Source: an uncultured Anaerolineae bacterium (GTDB lineage: Bacteria > Chloroflexota > Anaerolineae > Anaerolineales > Villigracilaceae). From it: a stretch of 26,239 bases of DNA. Below the pieces are notes generated by a model. That model was not told the DNA's origin. It saw nothing but the letters and a program-made list of their open reading frames with translations, and searched no databases. Shown here piece after piece: positions 1 to 7,296 of this stretch. The stretch lies in assembly GCA_903854805.1 (NCBI GenBank), contig CAINXK010000395.1, forward strand, positions 1 through 26,239, read 5' to 3'. The position numbers and the translations under genes were made by a program. How positions within the stretch are numbered: position 1 is the stretch's first letter; the number at the start of each line of letters is the position of its first letter.

Positions 1-524
1 AAAATTCAGTCTTATTGTACTTTGTAACCCGGGAAGGACAGGTTGTTTCTGTAATTTTCACGATAAGTCAGTTATTTTTTGTATTTATTCATAGTAAGTC
101 TGGTGGCCAGGATACTTCCCCAACAGGGAAGAGAAGTTTTGCCCGTTTTTCGGTGGATCTCACACCTAAAAAATATAAGCGGGTTGCCCAGAACGGCTGA
201 TCGAATCAGCTTATCCATCCCTGAAATGAGTGCGTTTCCCCTTAAAAATTATTCTGTTCTGGATGGAGTTTTTTGAACAGCGACACAGTATGAGGTAAGT
301 ATTCTTTCTGAAGCCATTGGTGCGATCGGGGATGTGGTTGTTTTTGTTCTATCGGTGTTTGGTATTTACTCACGGCTCATCAGTTTTGCTATTTGCCATG
401 CTAATTTTTGCTGCGCTGCGCATGGTAATCTAAAGTTTGACCGCGCGGTGCTTTTGGTTGCAATCGTTGTGATGGGTAAGAGCTGAACCTGGATATCCGT
501 GCGTAAGTACGGTGGTTGAGATTG
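1..524. other. Left-edge stretch without a supported gene
   Basis: I see no recognisable gene in this AT-leaning stretch. Short open frames exist on the plus strand, for example one running in from the left edge and ending at 200, but their translations resemble no family I know and lack a clear ribosome binding site. A hydrophobic frame open from 277 to 486 has no ATG near its start and could be a decayed membrane-protein remnant or chance. The stretch is probably the intergenic region beyond the hutU terminator. Confidence 0.5.
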
Positions 525-561
525 AAAGGCAGGACGGACAGATGGTGCCGGTCCTGCCTTT
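525..561 (-). terminator. Hairpin terminator downstream of hutU
   Basis: A perfect 11-base inverted repeat (AAAGGCAGGAC at 525-535, GTCCTGCCTTT at 551-561) encloses a 15-base loop. It begins 72 bases beyond the hutU stop codon. On the minus strand the stem ends in a short T run (CCTTTCAATC). On the plus strand it is followed by TATTATTT, so it may work in both directions. It is the natural end of the hutU transcript. Confidence 0.65.
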
Positions 562-633
562 ATTATTTGTGGATTTGTTCGCTGCGGATGTCGCCGCCGG
601 TGGTGGCTGCAGCTTAGGGCGGTCAGATTATGT

Positions 634-2286
634 TTATTTTAGCATCGGCATTTTGATGCCATGCCTTTTCGCGGCTGCTATAGCAATCTCGTAACCAGCA
701 TCGGCATGCCGCACTACGCCCATGCCCGGATCAGTGGTCAAGACTCGTTCCAGGCGTATCGCAGCTTCAGGCGTTCCGTCTGCCACGATGACCTGCCCGG
801 CATGCTGGCTGTAGCCGATGCCGACGCCACCGCCATGGTGGAAGGAGACCCAGGTGGCCCCCCCGACGATGTTGATCATGGCATTCAAAATTGCCCAATC
901 GGAGATCGCATCGGAACCATCTTTCATCGCTTCGGTTTCGCGGTTGGGACTGGCTACCGAGCCGCAGTCCAGGTGGTCGCGGCCGATCACGATTGGCGCT
1001 TTTAGAATACCTTTTGCCACCATTTCATTGAATTTCAACCCGGCCAGGGCGCGCTCGCCGTAGCCGAGCCAACAGATACGCGATGGGAGCCCCTGGAAAG
1101 GAACTTTCTCGCGTGCTAATTTTAGCCAGCGATGCAGATGCGCATCATCTGGGAATAATTCCATTACAGCTTCATCTGTCCGGTAAATATCTTCTTTATC
1201 ACCAGAAAGCGCCACCCATCTAAACGGGCCTTTGCCTTCGCAGAAAAGCGGGCGGATATAAGCTGGAACAAAACCGGGGAATTCAAAGGCATCGCTCACA
1301 CCGTGGTTAAAGGCTTGCTGGCGAATATTGTTGCCGTAATCGAAAACCTCGGCACCTCTGCGCTGAAAATCCAGCATCGCCCGGACGTGCTTGGCCATGG
1401 AGTCCATCGCCATCTTTTTGTAGGTATCCGGATCGCTAATGCGCAGCTGGTCTGCCGCTGCGACTGTTAGTCCGCTGGGAACGTAATACAGGGCTTCATG
1501 TGCTGAGGTCTGGTCAGTAACGACATCAGGGATGATGCCGCGCGTCACAAGCTCCGCAAAAATATCGGCAGCATTCGCCACCAGCCCAATCGAAATGGGT
1601 TTGCCGGCAGATGTGTGCTCTTCGACCAGGGTCATCGCTTCTTCCAGGGTATCCACCACGGTATCAACATACCCGATCGCGCGGCGCCGCTCAGCTCGCT
1701 CGCGATCGACTTCCACAATCAGGCCAACGCCTTCATTCATTGTGATCGACAAAGGCTGTGCGCCACCCATGCCCCCTAACCCGGCGGTTAGGACGAATTT
1801 ACCCTTGAGCGAGCCCCAACCCTTGAGCTTGGCTAGCGCGCCGAAGGTTTCATAAGTACCCTGCAAAATACCCTGGGTGCCGATATAGATCCATGATCCT
1901 GCGGTCATCTGGCCGTACATGATCAGGCCTTTTTTTGCCAGCTCATCGAAGTGTTCCCAGGTGGCCCAGTGTGGCACCAAATTTGAATTCGCGATTAAAA
2001 CTTTGGGTGCATCCTTGTGCGATTTAAATACAACCACAGGTTTGCCGGATTGAACCAGGAGCGTTTCGTCATCTTCAAGATCTATAAGCGCTTCCAGAAT
2101 TGCATCGAAGGATTCCCAGTTGCGCGCGGCTTTACCGCGTCCACCATAAACTACCAGGTCTTCCGGCTTTTCGGCAACTTCCGGATCAAGATTATTCTGA
2201 ATCATGCGATAAGCAGCTTCGCTCAGCCAATTTTTACAGGTGAGCTGAGTGCCGCGCGGGGCGCGTACGACACGTGGACCGGTCAT
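634..2286 (-). CDS. hutU: Urocanate hydratase (urocanase)
   Basis: Converts urocanate to 4-imidazolone-5-propionate, the second step of histidine degradation in the cytosol, using tightly bound NAD+ as an electrophilic cofactor. The 550-residue length is normal for the family. Visible signatures are [11 protein letters not shown] (47-57), the glycine-rich NAD-binding stretch [11 protein letters not shown] (169-179), [12 protein letters not shown] (399-410), where Cys405 matches the family's conserved active-site cysteine (Cys410 in the Pseudomonas enzyme), and [16 protein letters not shown] (437-452). I start at the ATG at 2286 because AAGGAG lies five bases upstream. A TTG five codons further out (2301) would place that ribosome binding site inside the coding region. 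No other hut gene lies in the window, and strong hairpins flank the gene, so it appears to be transcribed alone. Very sure of the assignment. Confidence 0.97.
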   Translation of the reverse strand: MTGPRVVRAPRGTQLTCKNWLSEAAYRMIQNNLDPEVAEKPEDLVVYGGRGKAARNWESFDAILEALIDLEDDETLLVQSGKPVVVFKSHKDAPKVLIANSNLVPHWATWEHFDELAKKGLIMYGQMTAGSWIYIGTQGILQGTYETFGALAKLKGWGSLKGKFVLTAGLGGMGGAQPLSITMNEGVGLIVEVDRERAERRRAIGYVDTVVDTLEEAMTLVEEHTSAGKPISIGLVANAADIFAELVTRGIIPDVVTDQTSAHEALYYVPSGLTVAAADQLRISDPDTYKKMAMDSMAKHVRAMLDFQRRGAEVFDYGNNIRQQAFNHGVSDAFEFPGFVPAYIRPLFCEGKGPFRWVALSGDKEDIYRTDEAVMELFPDDAHLHRWLKLAREKVPFQGLPSRICWLGYGERALAGLKFNEMVAKGILKAPIVIGRDHLDCGSVASPNRETEAMKDGSDAISDWAILNAMINIVGGATWVSFHHGGGVGIGYSQHAGQVIVADGTPEAAIRLERVLTTDPGMGVVRHADAGYEIAIAAAKRHGIKMPMLK

Positions 2287-2330
2287 GGTTATCTCCTTCA
2301 AACTGGATGTAGTGAACCCAAAATTTAGAT

Positions 2331-2350
2331 TGTCAATATGCTAGATTATA
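2331..2350 (-). promoter_or_regulatory. Candidate promoter elements of hutU
   Basis: Two consensus-like hexamers lie between the upstream terminator and hutU on the minus strand: TATAAT (2350-2345) and TTGACA (2336-2331). They are in the wrong order to form one promoter. TATAAT could be a -10 box with a poor -35 inside the terminator stem, giving a leader of about 50 bases. TTGACA could be a -35, but no good -10 follows at 17 bases. A promoter must lie here or nearby because the terminator at 2354-2401 isolates hutU; the exact one is unresolved. Confidence 0.3.
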
Positions 2351-2353
2351 CGC

Positions 2354-2401
2354 CCCAAAAAAGACAACGGTTACCGAAAGGTATCCGTTGTCTTTTTTGG
2401 G
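2354..2401 (-). terminator. Strong intrinsic terminator after the Rrf2 gene
   Basis: A near-perfect stem pairs CCCAAAAAAGACAACGG (2354-2370) with CCGTTGTCTTTTTTGGG (2385-2401). Inside, after one T-T mismatch, four more pairs close a GAAA tetraloop as read on the plus strand. The A and T tracts within the stem make it bidirectional. It begins 23 bases past the Rrf2 stop codon and ends before hutU, so it separates the two transcription units. Confidence 0.9.
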
Positions 2402-2424
2402 TGTTGCCCAGATGTAATGTATTA

Positions 2425-2829
2425 TTAATTTGTAGTCGCAAATTGGGCAAAAGTTGTTGACTTCAAGCGAGTCACAAGGTCCTCCTGCGCATCGCACCAG
2501 ATCGGGCGCAGTGGGCAATCATCTCCAAAAGAACAGCCATTCATGTCATTCACACATTCGTTGAGAGTGATCGGCCCGTCGATGGATTCGACTACATCCA
2601 AAAGAGTAATTTCTTCTGGGCGTTTTGCCAACATGACACCACCGCGCGCGCCGCGCGAAGTCTGCAGAAGCCCGGCAATCGAGAGCTGTGAGATGATCTT
2701 TGCCAAAAATGAGGGTGGAATGTGCTGTTCATGAGCAATCTGGCTGGTTGCGGCTCGTTGGTTCTGACCTAGTTTCGATATATATAGCACTGCTCGGATG
2801 GCATAGTCGGCCTGGCGGGTAATTTGCAT
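2425..2829 (-). CDS. Rrf2 family iron-sulfur transcriptional regulator
   Basis: A 134-residue Rrf2/IscR/NsrR-type winged-helix regulator. The N-terminus MQITRQADYAIRAVLYISKL and the stretch SFLAKIISQLSIAGLLQTSRGARGG (residues 40-64, recognition helix and wing) are typical. Four cysteines sit at 92, 99, 105 and 112. The first three (C-x6-C-x5-C) match the cluster-ligand spacing of this family, so it probably binds a 2Fe-2S or 4Fe-4S cluster and senses iron-sulfur status, oxygen, redox or nitric oxide. Which of these cannot be told from the sequence. AGAGG lies about six bases before the ATG. The gene is monocistronic, with a promoter-like pair and an inverted repeat upstream and a strong terminator downstream. 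Nothing nearby is an obvious iron-sulfur target, so I give no gene symbol. Confidence 0.92.
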   Translation of the reverse strand: MQITRQADYAIRAVLYISKLGQNQRAATSQIAHEQHIPPSFLAKIISQLSIAGLLQTSRGARGGVMLAKRPEEITLLDVVESIDGPITLNECVNDMNGCSFGDDCPLRPIWCDAQEDLVTRLKSTTFAQFATTN

Positions 2830-2863
2830 AACAAACCTCTTTGAGTCGAAATGGATTTTTGCA

Positions 2864-2894
2864 ATCCTGCAGGCTGGTAATCCATATGCAGGAT
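2864..2894. promoter_or_regulatory. Inverted repeat upstream of the Rrf2 gene (possible operator)
   Basis: A perfect 8-base inverted repeat, ATCCTGCA (2864-2871) and TGCAGGAT (2887-2894), has a 15-base spacer. It lies 34 bases upstream of the Rrf2 start, between the gene and its candidate promoter. Rrf2 proteins often regulate their own gene through dyad sites, which makes an operator possible. The centre-to-centre distance is larger than usual, and a leader hairpin is an alternative. Confidence 0.3.
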
Positions 2895-2940
2895 AGGAAA
2901 ATTATTTTAGCAAATACAGTAAAACGGTAGTTTTCATCTA

Positions 2941-2970
2941 CTTATATCTTATTTTATTGTCTGATGCCAA
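2941..2970 (-). promoter_or_regulatory. Candidate sigma-70-type promoter of the Rrf2 gene
   Basis: On the minus strand TTGGCA (2970-2965, five of six consensus bases) is followed after 18 bases by TATAAG (2946-2941, five of six). Transcription would begin near 2934, about 105 bases before the Rrf2 ATG. This is a pattern match only. Confidence 0.4.
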
Positions 2971-3046
2971 AGTGTACAAGTGATCATCGTCATGGATAAA
3001 ATATGACCTTTTACTCCGAAATGACGAAATAGGTAGCTAAAACAAG

Positions 3047-3089
3047 TCAGACCGTGTTAGGGATAAAAATTTATCCTTACACGGTCTGA
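3047..3089 (-). terminator. Hairpin downstream of the toast-rack lipoprotein gene
   Basis: A long imperfect inverted repeat pairs TCAGACCGTGT (3047-3057) with ACACGGTCTGA (3079-3089). A second part, around GGATAAA and TTTATCC, lengthens the stem. It starts 22 bases past the stop of the gene at 3112-3963. The following minus-strand bases (CTTGTTTTAG) form only a weak T run, so termination is likely but less certain than at 2354-2401. Confidence 0.55.
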
Positions 3090-3111
3090 GAATATGAACC
3101 GATTTCTTCTT

Positions 3112-3963
3112 TTACTGAGAAATCTGCACGTTTCCGGCGCCCATTTCGATCACGATTGTTAGCGTCGGACCAGAGCCTTTTTGCGTATAAGTATCGCTGT
3201 TCTGTGCATGGGTCCATTCAGATGGAACCTGCACATTCGAGAGCCCGCTGCTAACCTTGACACTGGCTGCCACCCCTGGTGGGATCACCAGGGTCAGGTT
3301 ACTCATGCCGGAACGGACATTGACACTGCCATCGCGTTGGAGCTTTCCACCAAAGTGGAGCGTGTAATTACCCGCGCCGCTTTCAAATACTAGCGATGAA
3401 AAATTTGCGTTACCCAGGTTTTTCAGGGTTACATTTGAAGCTCCTGTTTTATAGCTGAGCACGCTCATTTTTTCAGAATTTGGAGCTGAAAAATCGGCTG
3501 TAACTTCGGCAGCGCCATCGTTCACGCTTAGATTGGTTAGTGCCAATCCGCCAAAGTCGAAATGGCCTTCATAAGCGCCGGCATTAATTTTCAAACTCAT
3601 TGGAGCCGATCCGAGATTTAGTGTCCATTCATTTTTGATGTTGTTCAAGGCTGGAAAACCAGTCATTTTGTAGTCGCCCTGGGCAATACTTATATCACCG
3701 GCTTCTGTCTTGATTTCAGGTTTGAAATCAGGGATGTTATATGTGGCTGTGCCATCCACCAAATTGGTCGCACCGGGCGCCAACACCAGCTTGCCCGCCC
3801 CAAACGAGAGGGTCAGGCTGGTATCGGCATCGGGGACTGGCACAGAAACTTGACTGGTAATATCCGGGCCAGGGGTGGCCATGTTTGGAAGGTTGGTTTG
3901 AAAACCACAGGCAAGTGTGGCCAAGGTCAGCAGCATTATTGCAAATATAAACTTGTTGAACAT
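3112..3963 (-). CDS. Lipoprotein with LiaF/toast-rack-like repeat domain
   Basis: A 283-residue predicted secreted lipoprotein. The N-terminus has a lysine, a hydrophobic stretch and TLATLAC followed by GF, a plausible though imperfect lipobox, so a lipid-anchored Cys19 is expected. The rest is rich in short beta-strand repeats with Gly-x-Asn turns (GAGNYTLHFGG, SGMSNLTLVIPPG, SGLSNVQVP, GAGNVQIS). These resemble the beta-solenoid of toast-rack (DUF2154), LiaF and DUF4097-type proteins. The function of such lipoproteins is not established; LiaF relatives take part in envelope-stress signalling. I start at 3963 because GGAGG lies five bases upstream of that ATG; an upstream start would add 28 residues and hide the signal peptide. 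The next gene upstream is 105 bases away. Confidence 0.75.
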   Translation of the reverse strand: MFNKFIFAIMLLTLATLACGFQTNLPNMATPGPDITSQVSVPVPDADTSLTLSFGAGKLVLAPGATNLVDGTATYNIPDFKPEIKTEAGDISIAQGDYKMTGFPALNNIKNEWTLNLGSAPMSLKINAGAYEGHFDFGGLALTNLSVNDGAAEVTADFSAPNSEKMSVLSYKTGASNVTLKNLGNANFSSLVFESGAGNYTLHFGGKLQRDGSVNVRSGMSNLTLVIPPGVAASVKVSSGLSNVQVPSEWTHAQNSDTYTQKGSGPTLTIVIEMGAGNVQISQ

Positions 3964-4068
3964 TTCGTCCTCCAGAAATTTATCATGGCCCATTACACAA
4001 AAAAAGTCTGAGCCATTAAAGTGGGTCTGATTAAATTTACGTTTCAATGTTCAAAAAGTTGCGACTCT

Positions 4069-4668
4069 TTACTCGATTCGCTGTCTATAAAGTTGAAAAC
4101 CATCCCCCGTGTCTTTAATCCAGAGTTCAGGTGCATCGAGGACGATCCGTCCGCAGATATATAGATCGCCGATGGCCCCACCCGCATTGATTATCATGGC
4201 ACCCAGGAGTGCGGCAAGCCAGGTCAGCGGCACGAAAGCGCAGGCAGTCAGGCCCAAGACTGTCAACAATATCAGCGGACTCAATCCGATTATCAGGTAC
4301 TGTCGTTTTGGAAAAAACCAGTCCGGCATGGCGGCAAAAGCGTAACCAGTTCCGATGCCAAACTCCGGATGATGTTGAGCAAAAAGCCAAAAAAAGAAAC
4401 CATGCACCATTTCGTGGAGTAAGATGGTGACCGCCATCACAAGGATCAGCAGTCCAAGTGTGATGAGCATATTTCCCCGCAAGCCTGCATTCAAGGTAGT
4501 CCCAAGTTCTGGGCGCATCGACCGAACGCAGAGAGTCAACAGCCAGCCAGCCAGTGCCATCCAGCCCAGGCCAATGACCTGTAAAATAATATTCAGACGT
4601 GTATTATGTTTCAGGTCCAGGTTCCAGGCGAGAACGAAATTACCGGGCAGAGTTTGGGTAGGTTTCAT
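4069..4668 (-). CDS. DUF3267-type membrane zinc metalloprotease
   Basis: A 199-residue integral membrane protein with about four to five hydrophobic segments. The zinc-protease motif HEMVH is at residues 85-89, inside a membrane segment (TILLHEMVHGFFFW), and NAGGAIGD (161-168) supplies a candidate third ligand, Asp168. This layout matches the DUF3267 family, distantly related to site-2-type intramembrane proteases. The substrate is unknown. GGAAG immediately precedes the ATG. The neighbouring lipoprotein gene downstream may be cotranscribed, and a link to envelope-stress control is possible but only inferred from adjacency. Confidence 0.8.
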   Translation of the reverse strand: MKPTQTLPGNFVLAWNLDLKHNTRLNIILQVIGLGWMALAGWLLTLCVRSMRPELGTTLNAGLRGNMLITLGLLILVMAVTILLHEMVHGFFFWLFAQHHPEFGIGTGYAFAAMPDWFFPKRQYLIIGLSPLILLTVLGLTACAFVPLTWLAALLGAMIINAGGAIGDLYICGRIVLDAPELWIKDTGDGFQLYRQRIE

Positions 4669-4758
4669 CTTCCAACTATAACACGGGGCAGCAACAGGTT
4701 ATGCCGATGTTTAGCGAACGTTTAATCTTTGTGGATTGCAATTAAAGTAGTTTGTGAT

Positions 4759-6030
4759 TTAATCGGATTCTTTTTGATCAAAGCAGTTGATAATAATTTC
4801 GGCGGCTGTCCTGGCGCCATCTTCGCTTTGAATTTTGATCCCTAATTCTTTTGATGCAGCCCTGATTTCATTTGATAGCGCAACTTTAATGGCTGCCGAC
4901 AACCTCTCCGCTGTCAGATTCTTGCGCGGAATGGGTTTCGTACCAACGCCCAGTTCAAATACTCGCCTTCCCCAGGCAAACTGGTCGTTGCTGTGCGGAA
5001 TGATAATCCCTGGTACTCCGGCTCTCAGACCAGCCGCAGTTGTTCCTGCACCTCCGTGATGGACTACGGCGGCCATTCGGGGAAATAGCCATGTATGCGG
5101 CGCACTCTCAAGAATAAATATTTCTTCTGGGATGGACTCAATCTTGGCTAGCCCGGACCAGCCCGTTGCCAGAATTCCTCGCTTGCCTGCATTTTTTAAG
5201 GCTTCAATCACCAGTTCTGTGGTTTGAACGGCCAGGGCTGGATCGCCAAGGCTGCCAAAGCCAACATACACCGGGGCTGGTCCTTTTTCCAGGAAATCCA
5301 ATAATTCAGGGGCTGGCTGCCAGCCAATCTCTTGGTCATCAAACCAGTAACCAGTGTTTGTTGTGTGTTTTGGCCAATCAGCTGGTTGATGAAAAATATG
5401 CTTGCTGCAAGAAACGATGGTTGGGTTGCGCCTGCTGTTTTGCTTACTAAACGGGGAAGAAAAATTTTCGGGAGCATGGCCAAACTTTTCCATCCAGAAT
5501 TGTTTGATTGCTGAACTGGATGCTGACCACATGATCTGTCCAAATATTTTATGTGTTGCGAGATTAAATCCTTTTCCCAGCCGCAAGGAATCGTAAAAAA
5601 TTAAAGCAGGGTAGGCCGTTGTCGGCGTCATCGGAAAAGGGCTGGCAAGAATGGCAGGGATATTTAAATACTGGGCAATAAAAAAACCTATGGCTGCCCC
5701 CGGATGGTAAACTATGGCATCTGAGCCAATGCAGGCATCGAAAAAATCTTTTTGGAGGCCAAAAACCAGGGACTTTAATTTATTAAAACTCAGAATGAAT
5801 TTGAGAGGATTATCGGCCTGCCTGGCATCTTTTGCACCTTCACTTGAAGCCACTTTGGAAATATCACCTTTGATGGGGTAAAACTCCAGGCCGTGCTCCT
5901 TTACAAAACTTTCGTAATTTTCAAATGCTGCCACACGAACCATGTGGCCTTCTTTTTTAAGTGCGATTCCCAAGGCCAGATATGGTTGAGTATCGCCTCT
6001 CGTACCGGTGGTCAAAATTGTAATACGCAT
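4759..6030 (-). CDS. UGT/MGT-like family-1 glycosyltransferase
   Basis: A 423-residue GT-B glycosyltransferase of family GT1, related to sterol 3-beta-glucosyltransferases and macrolide or vancomycin glycosyltransferases. The N-terminal domain opens with MRITILTTGTRGDTQPYLAL, which is the Glyco_transf_28 signature. The C-terminal domain carries VYVGFGSLGDP (254-264) and the nucleotide-sugar motif HHGGAGTTAAGLRAGVP (324-340), followed by PHSNDQFAWGRRV (345-357). It should transfer a sugar from a nucleotide donor to a lipid or small hydrophobic acceptor on the cytosolic side of the membrane. The acceptor cannot be read from the sequence. GAAAGG precedes the ATG by about nine bases. It is divergent from the transporter at 6355, with which it may share control. 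Confidence 0.9.
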   Translation of the reverse strand: MRITILTTGTRGDTQPYLALGIALKKEGHMVRVAAFENYESFVKEHGLEFYPIKGDISKVASSEGAKDARQADNPLKFILSFNKLKSLVFGLQKDFFDACIGSDAIVYHPGAAIGFFIAQYLNIPAILASPFPMTPTTAYPALIFYDSLRLGKGFNLATHKIFGQIMWSASSSAIKQFWMEKFGHAPENFSSPFSKQNSRRNPTIVSCSKHIFHQPADWPKHTTNTGYWFDDQEIGWQPAPELLDFLEKGPAPVYVGFGSLGDPALAVQTTELVIEALKNAGKRGILATGWSGLAKIESIPEEIFILESAPHTWLFPRMAAVVHHGGAGTTAAGLRAGVPGIIIPHSNDQFAWGRRVFELGVGTKPIPRKNLTAERLSAAIKVALSNEIRAASKELGIKIQSEDGARTAAEIIINCFDQKESD

Positions 6031-6354
6031 TTAAATTGCCTTTCGTGATTATGTGACACTCTGTAATTCTATTAATTTTGGGTCTTCCAGCATACCCAAT
6101 GGCATCTACAGATTGAAATTGTCATTATTAACCGTGAGACTGCGGACCTGGATGGACCAATCCTTTATTAGATAGGGCAAACCTGACTTGCCGGGATGCA
6201 ATTGGCTTGATATAACTTCATGTTGAGCGCAAAGTATGACAACGCAATGCTGTTTCGCGTGCGCAAAAACAACCACAAAAAAACCTTGCCCTACCGTTTT
6301 GACAGGGATATTGGTAAATATTATTGATGTTAGTTATTCACCAAGGAGAGTTTC
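6031..6354. promoter_or_regulatory. Divergent intergenic region, glycosyltransferase and transporter
   Basis: This 324-base non-coding region must hold the promoters of both flanking genes. On the plus strand TTGACA at 6299-6304 is a good -35 match, but the downstream AT-rich stretch (TATTAT after 14 bases, TATTGA after 17) gives no clear -10. AAGGAG at 6340-6345 is a strong ribosome binding site for the gene at 6355. A 6-base inverted repeat, TTGGGT (6078-6083) and ACCCAA (6094-6099), lies about 50-70 bases before the minus-strand gene and could bind a regulator. I see no RNA gene or riboswitch. Confidence 0.4.
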
Positions 6355-7296
6355 ATGGTCCGCCGAGTTACGCTGGGAGTTATTTCCGCTTTGTTTTTTA
6401 GTAGTACCTTTGTCTTGAATCGTGCCATGAGCCTGGCGGGAGGCCATTGGGTCTGGACTGCCAGCTTGCGTTTTGGATATATGCTGGTCTTCCTGATTTT
6501 AATCTTGCTCTTCAGCGCAGGGCCTGATGCACTCGTGGCTGTATTTGTAGTATTCCGGCAGTATTGGCGTTTTTGGATTCTGGCGGGCAGCATTGGGTTT
6601 GGCGTATTTTATGCCCTGATCAGTTTCAGCGCTGTATACGCAGCCGGGTGGGTTGTCGCCACAACCTGGCAGACCACGATCCTGGCTACTCCGATTGTGC
6701 TTGTTTTCTTCGGCAGAAAGGTGCCAACCAAAGGCCTTTTGCTTACCGCTCTTATTTTTATTGGCATCGTGTTGGTTAATATTGAACATGCAAGCTCAAC
6801 CAGCCCAATGGTAATGTTATCCAGCTCTCTGCCTGTGCTTGTGGCGGCTTTTGCCTATCCTTTTGGCAATCAGATGGTCTGGGAAGCGCGACAGGGTGAG
6901 AATTCACGCTTGCCGCATATTCGCCATGCCATTTTGGAAAATAGTTTTGCGCGGGTTCTGCTGCTTACGCTTGGTTCTGTTCCGTTTTGGATTGGGCTGC
7001 TGCTGGTCAGTGCCCCGCCATTGCCTTCTGGTGGACAGTTGATCAGTACGGCCATGGTGGCTTTGTTTTCAGGGGTAATTGCCACAACTATTTTTCTGTA
7101 TGCGCGCCATTTGTGCCAACATCCGTATGAAATTACGGCAGTCGATGCAACTCAGTCGATGGAAGTGGTTTTTTCGCTGGCTGGCGAATTGCTCTTTTTA
7201 CAGGGAGTTTTACCTGGTCCGCTTGGGCTGGCAGGTGTTGCGCTCACAATAGTGGGTTTGGTGGCTTATATGGTTCTGCAAAATAGGCGAGCCTAA
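6355..7296 (+). CDS. EmrE/DMT-superfamily multidrug-efflux-like transporter
   Basis: A 313-residue protein with about ten predicted membrane segments. It opens with MVRRVTLGVISALFFSSTFV and NRAMSLAGGHWVWTASLRFG, which resembles the ten-helix multidrug resistance efflux transporter family (EmrE-like, PF13536) of the drug/metabolite transporter superfamily. Two EamA-like halves are apparent (roughly 1-150 and 160-310), and the second ends in the usual GxxGxxLxxxG pattern (GPLGLAGVALTIVGL). The substrate is unknown; efflux of a small metabolite is the family expectation. AAGGAG lies nine bases before the ATG. It is the only plus-strand gene in the window, and its stop overlaps that of the convergent gene ending at 7293 by three bases. 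Confidence 0.85.
   Translation: MVRRVTLGVISALFFSSTFVLNRAMSLAGGHWVWTASLRFGYMLVFLILILLFSAGPDALVAVFVVFRQYWRFWILAGSIGFGVFYALISFSAVYAAGWVVATTWQTTILATPIVLVFFGRKVPTKGLLLTALIFIGIVLVNIEHASSTSPMVMLSSSLPVLVAAFAYPFGNQMVWEARQGENSRLPHIRHAILENSFARVLLLTLGSVPFWIGLLLVSAPPLPSGGQLISTAMVALFSGVIATTIFLYARHLCQHPYEITAVDATQSMEVVFSLAGELLFLQGVLPGPLGLAGVALTIVGLVAYMVLQNRRA

Noticed and set aside
15..276. Two short overlapping plus-strand open frames of 61 and 65 codons
   Set aside because: No ribosome binding site, no family resemblance and low-complexity hydrophobic content; they overlap each other in different frames and look like chance.
2641..2660. GC-rich palindromic run (accgcgcgcgccgcgcgaag) in the Rrf2 gene
   Set aside because: It encodes the conserved SRGARGG wing of the Rrf2 domain, so protein constraint explains it.
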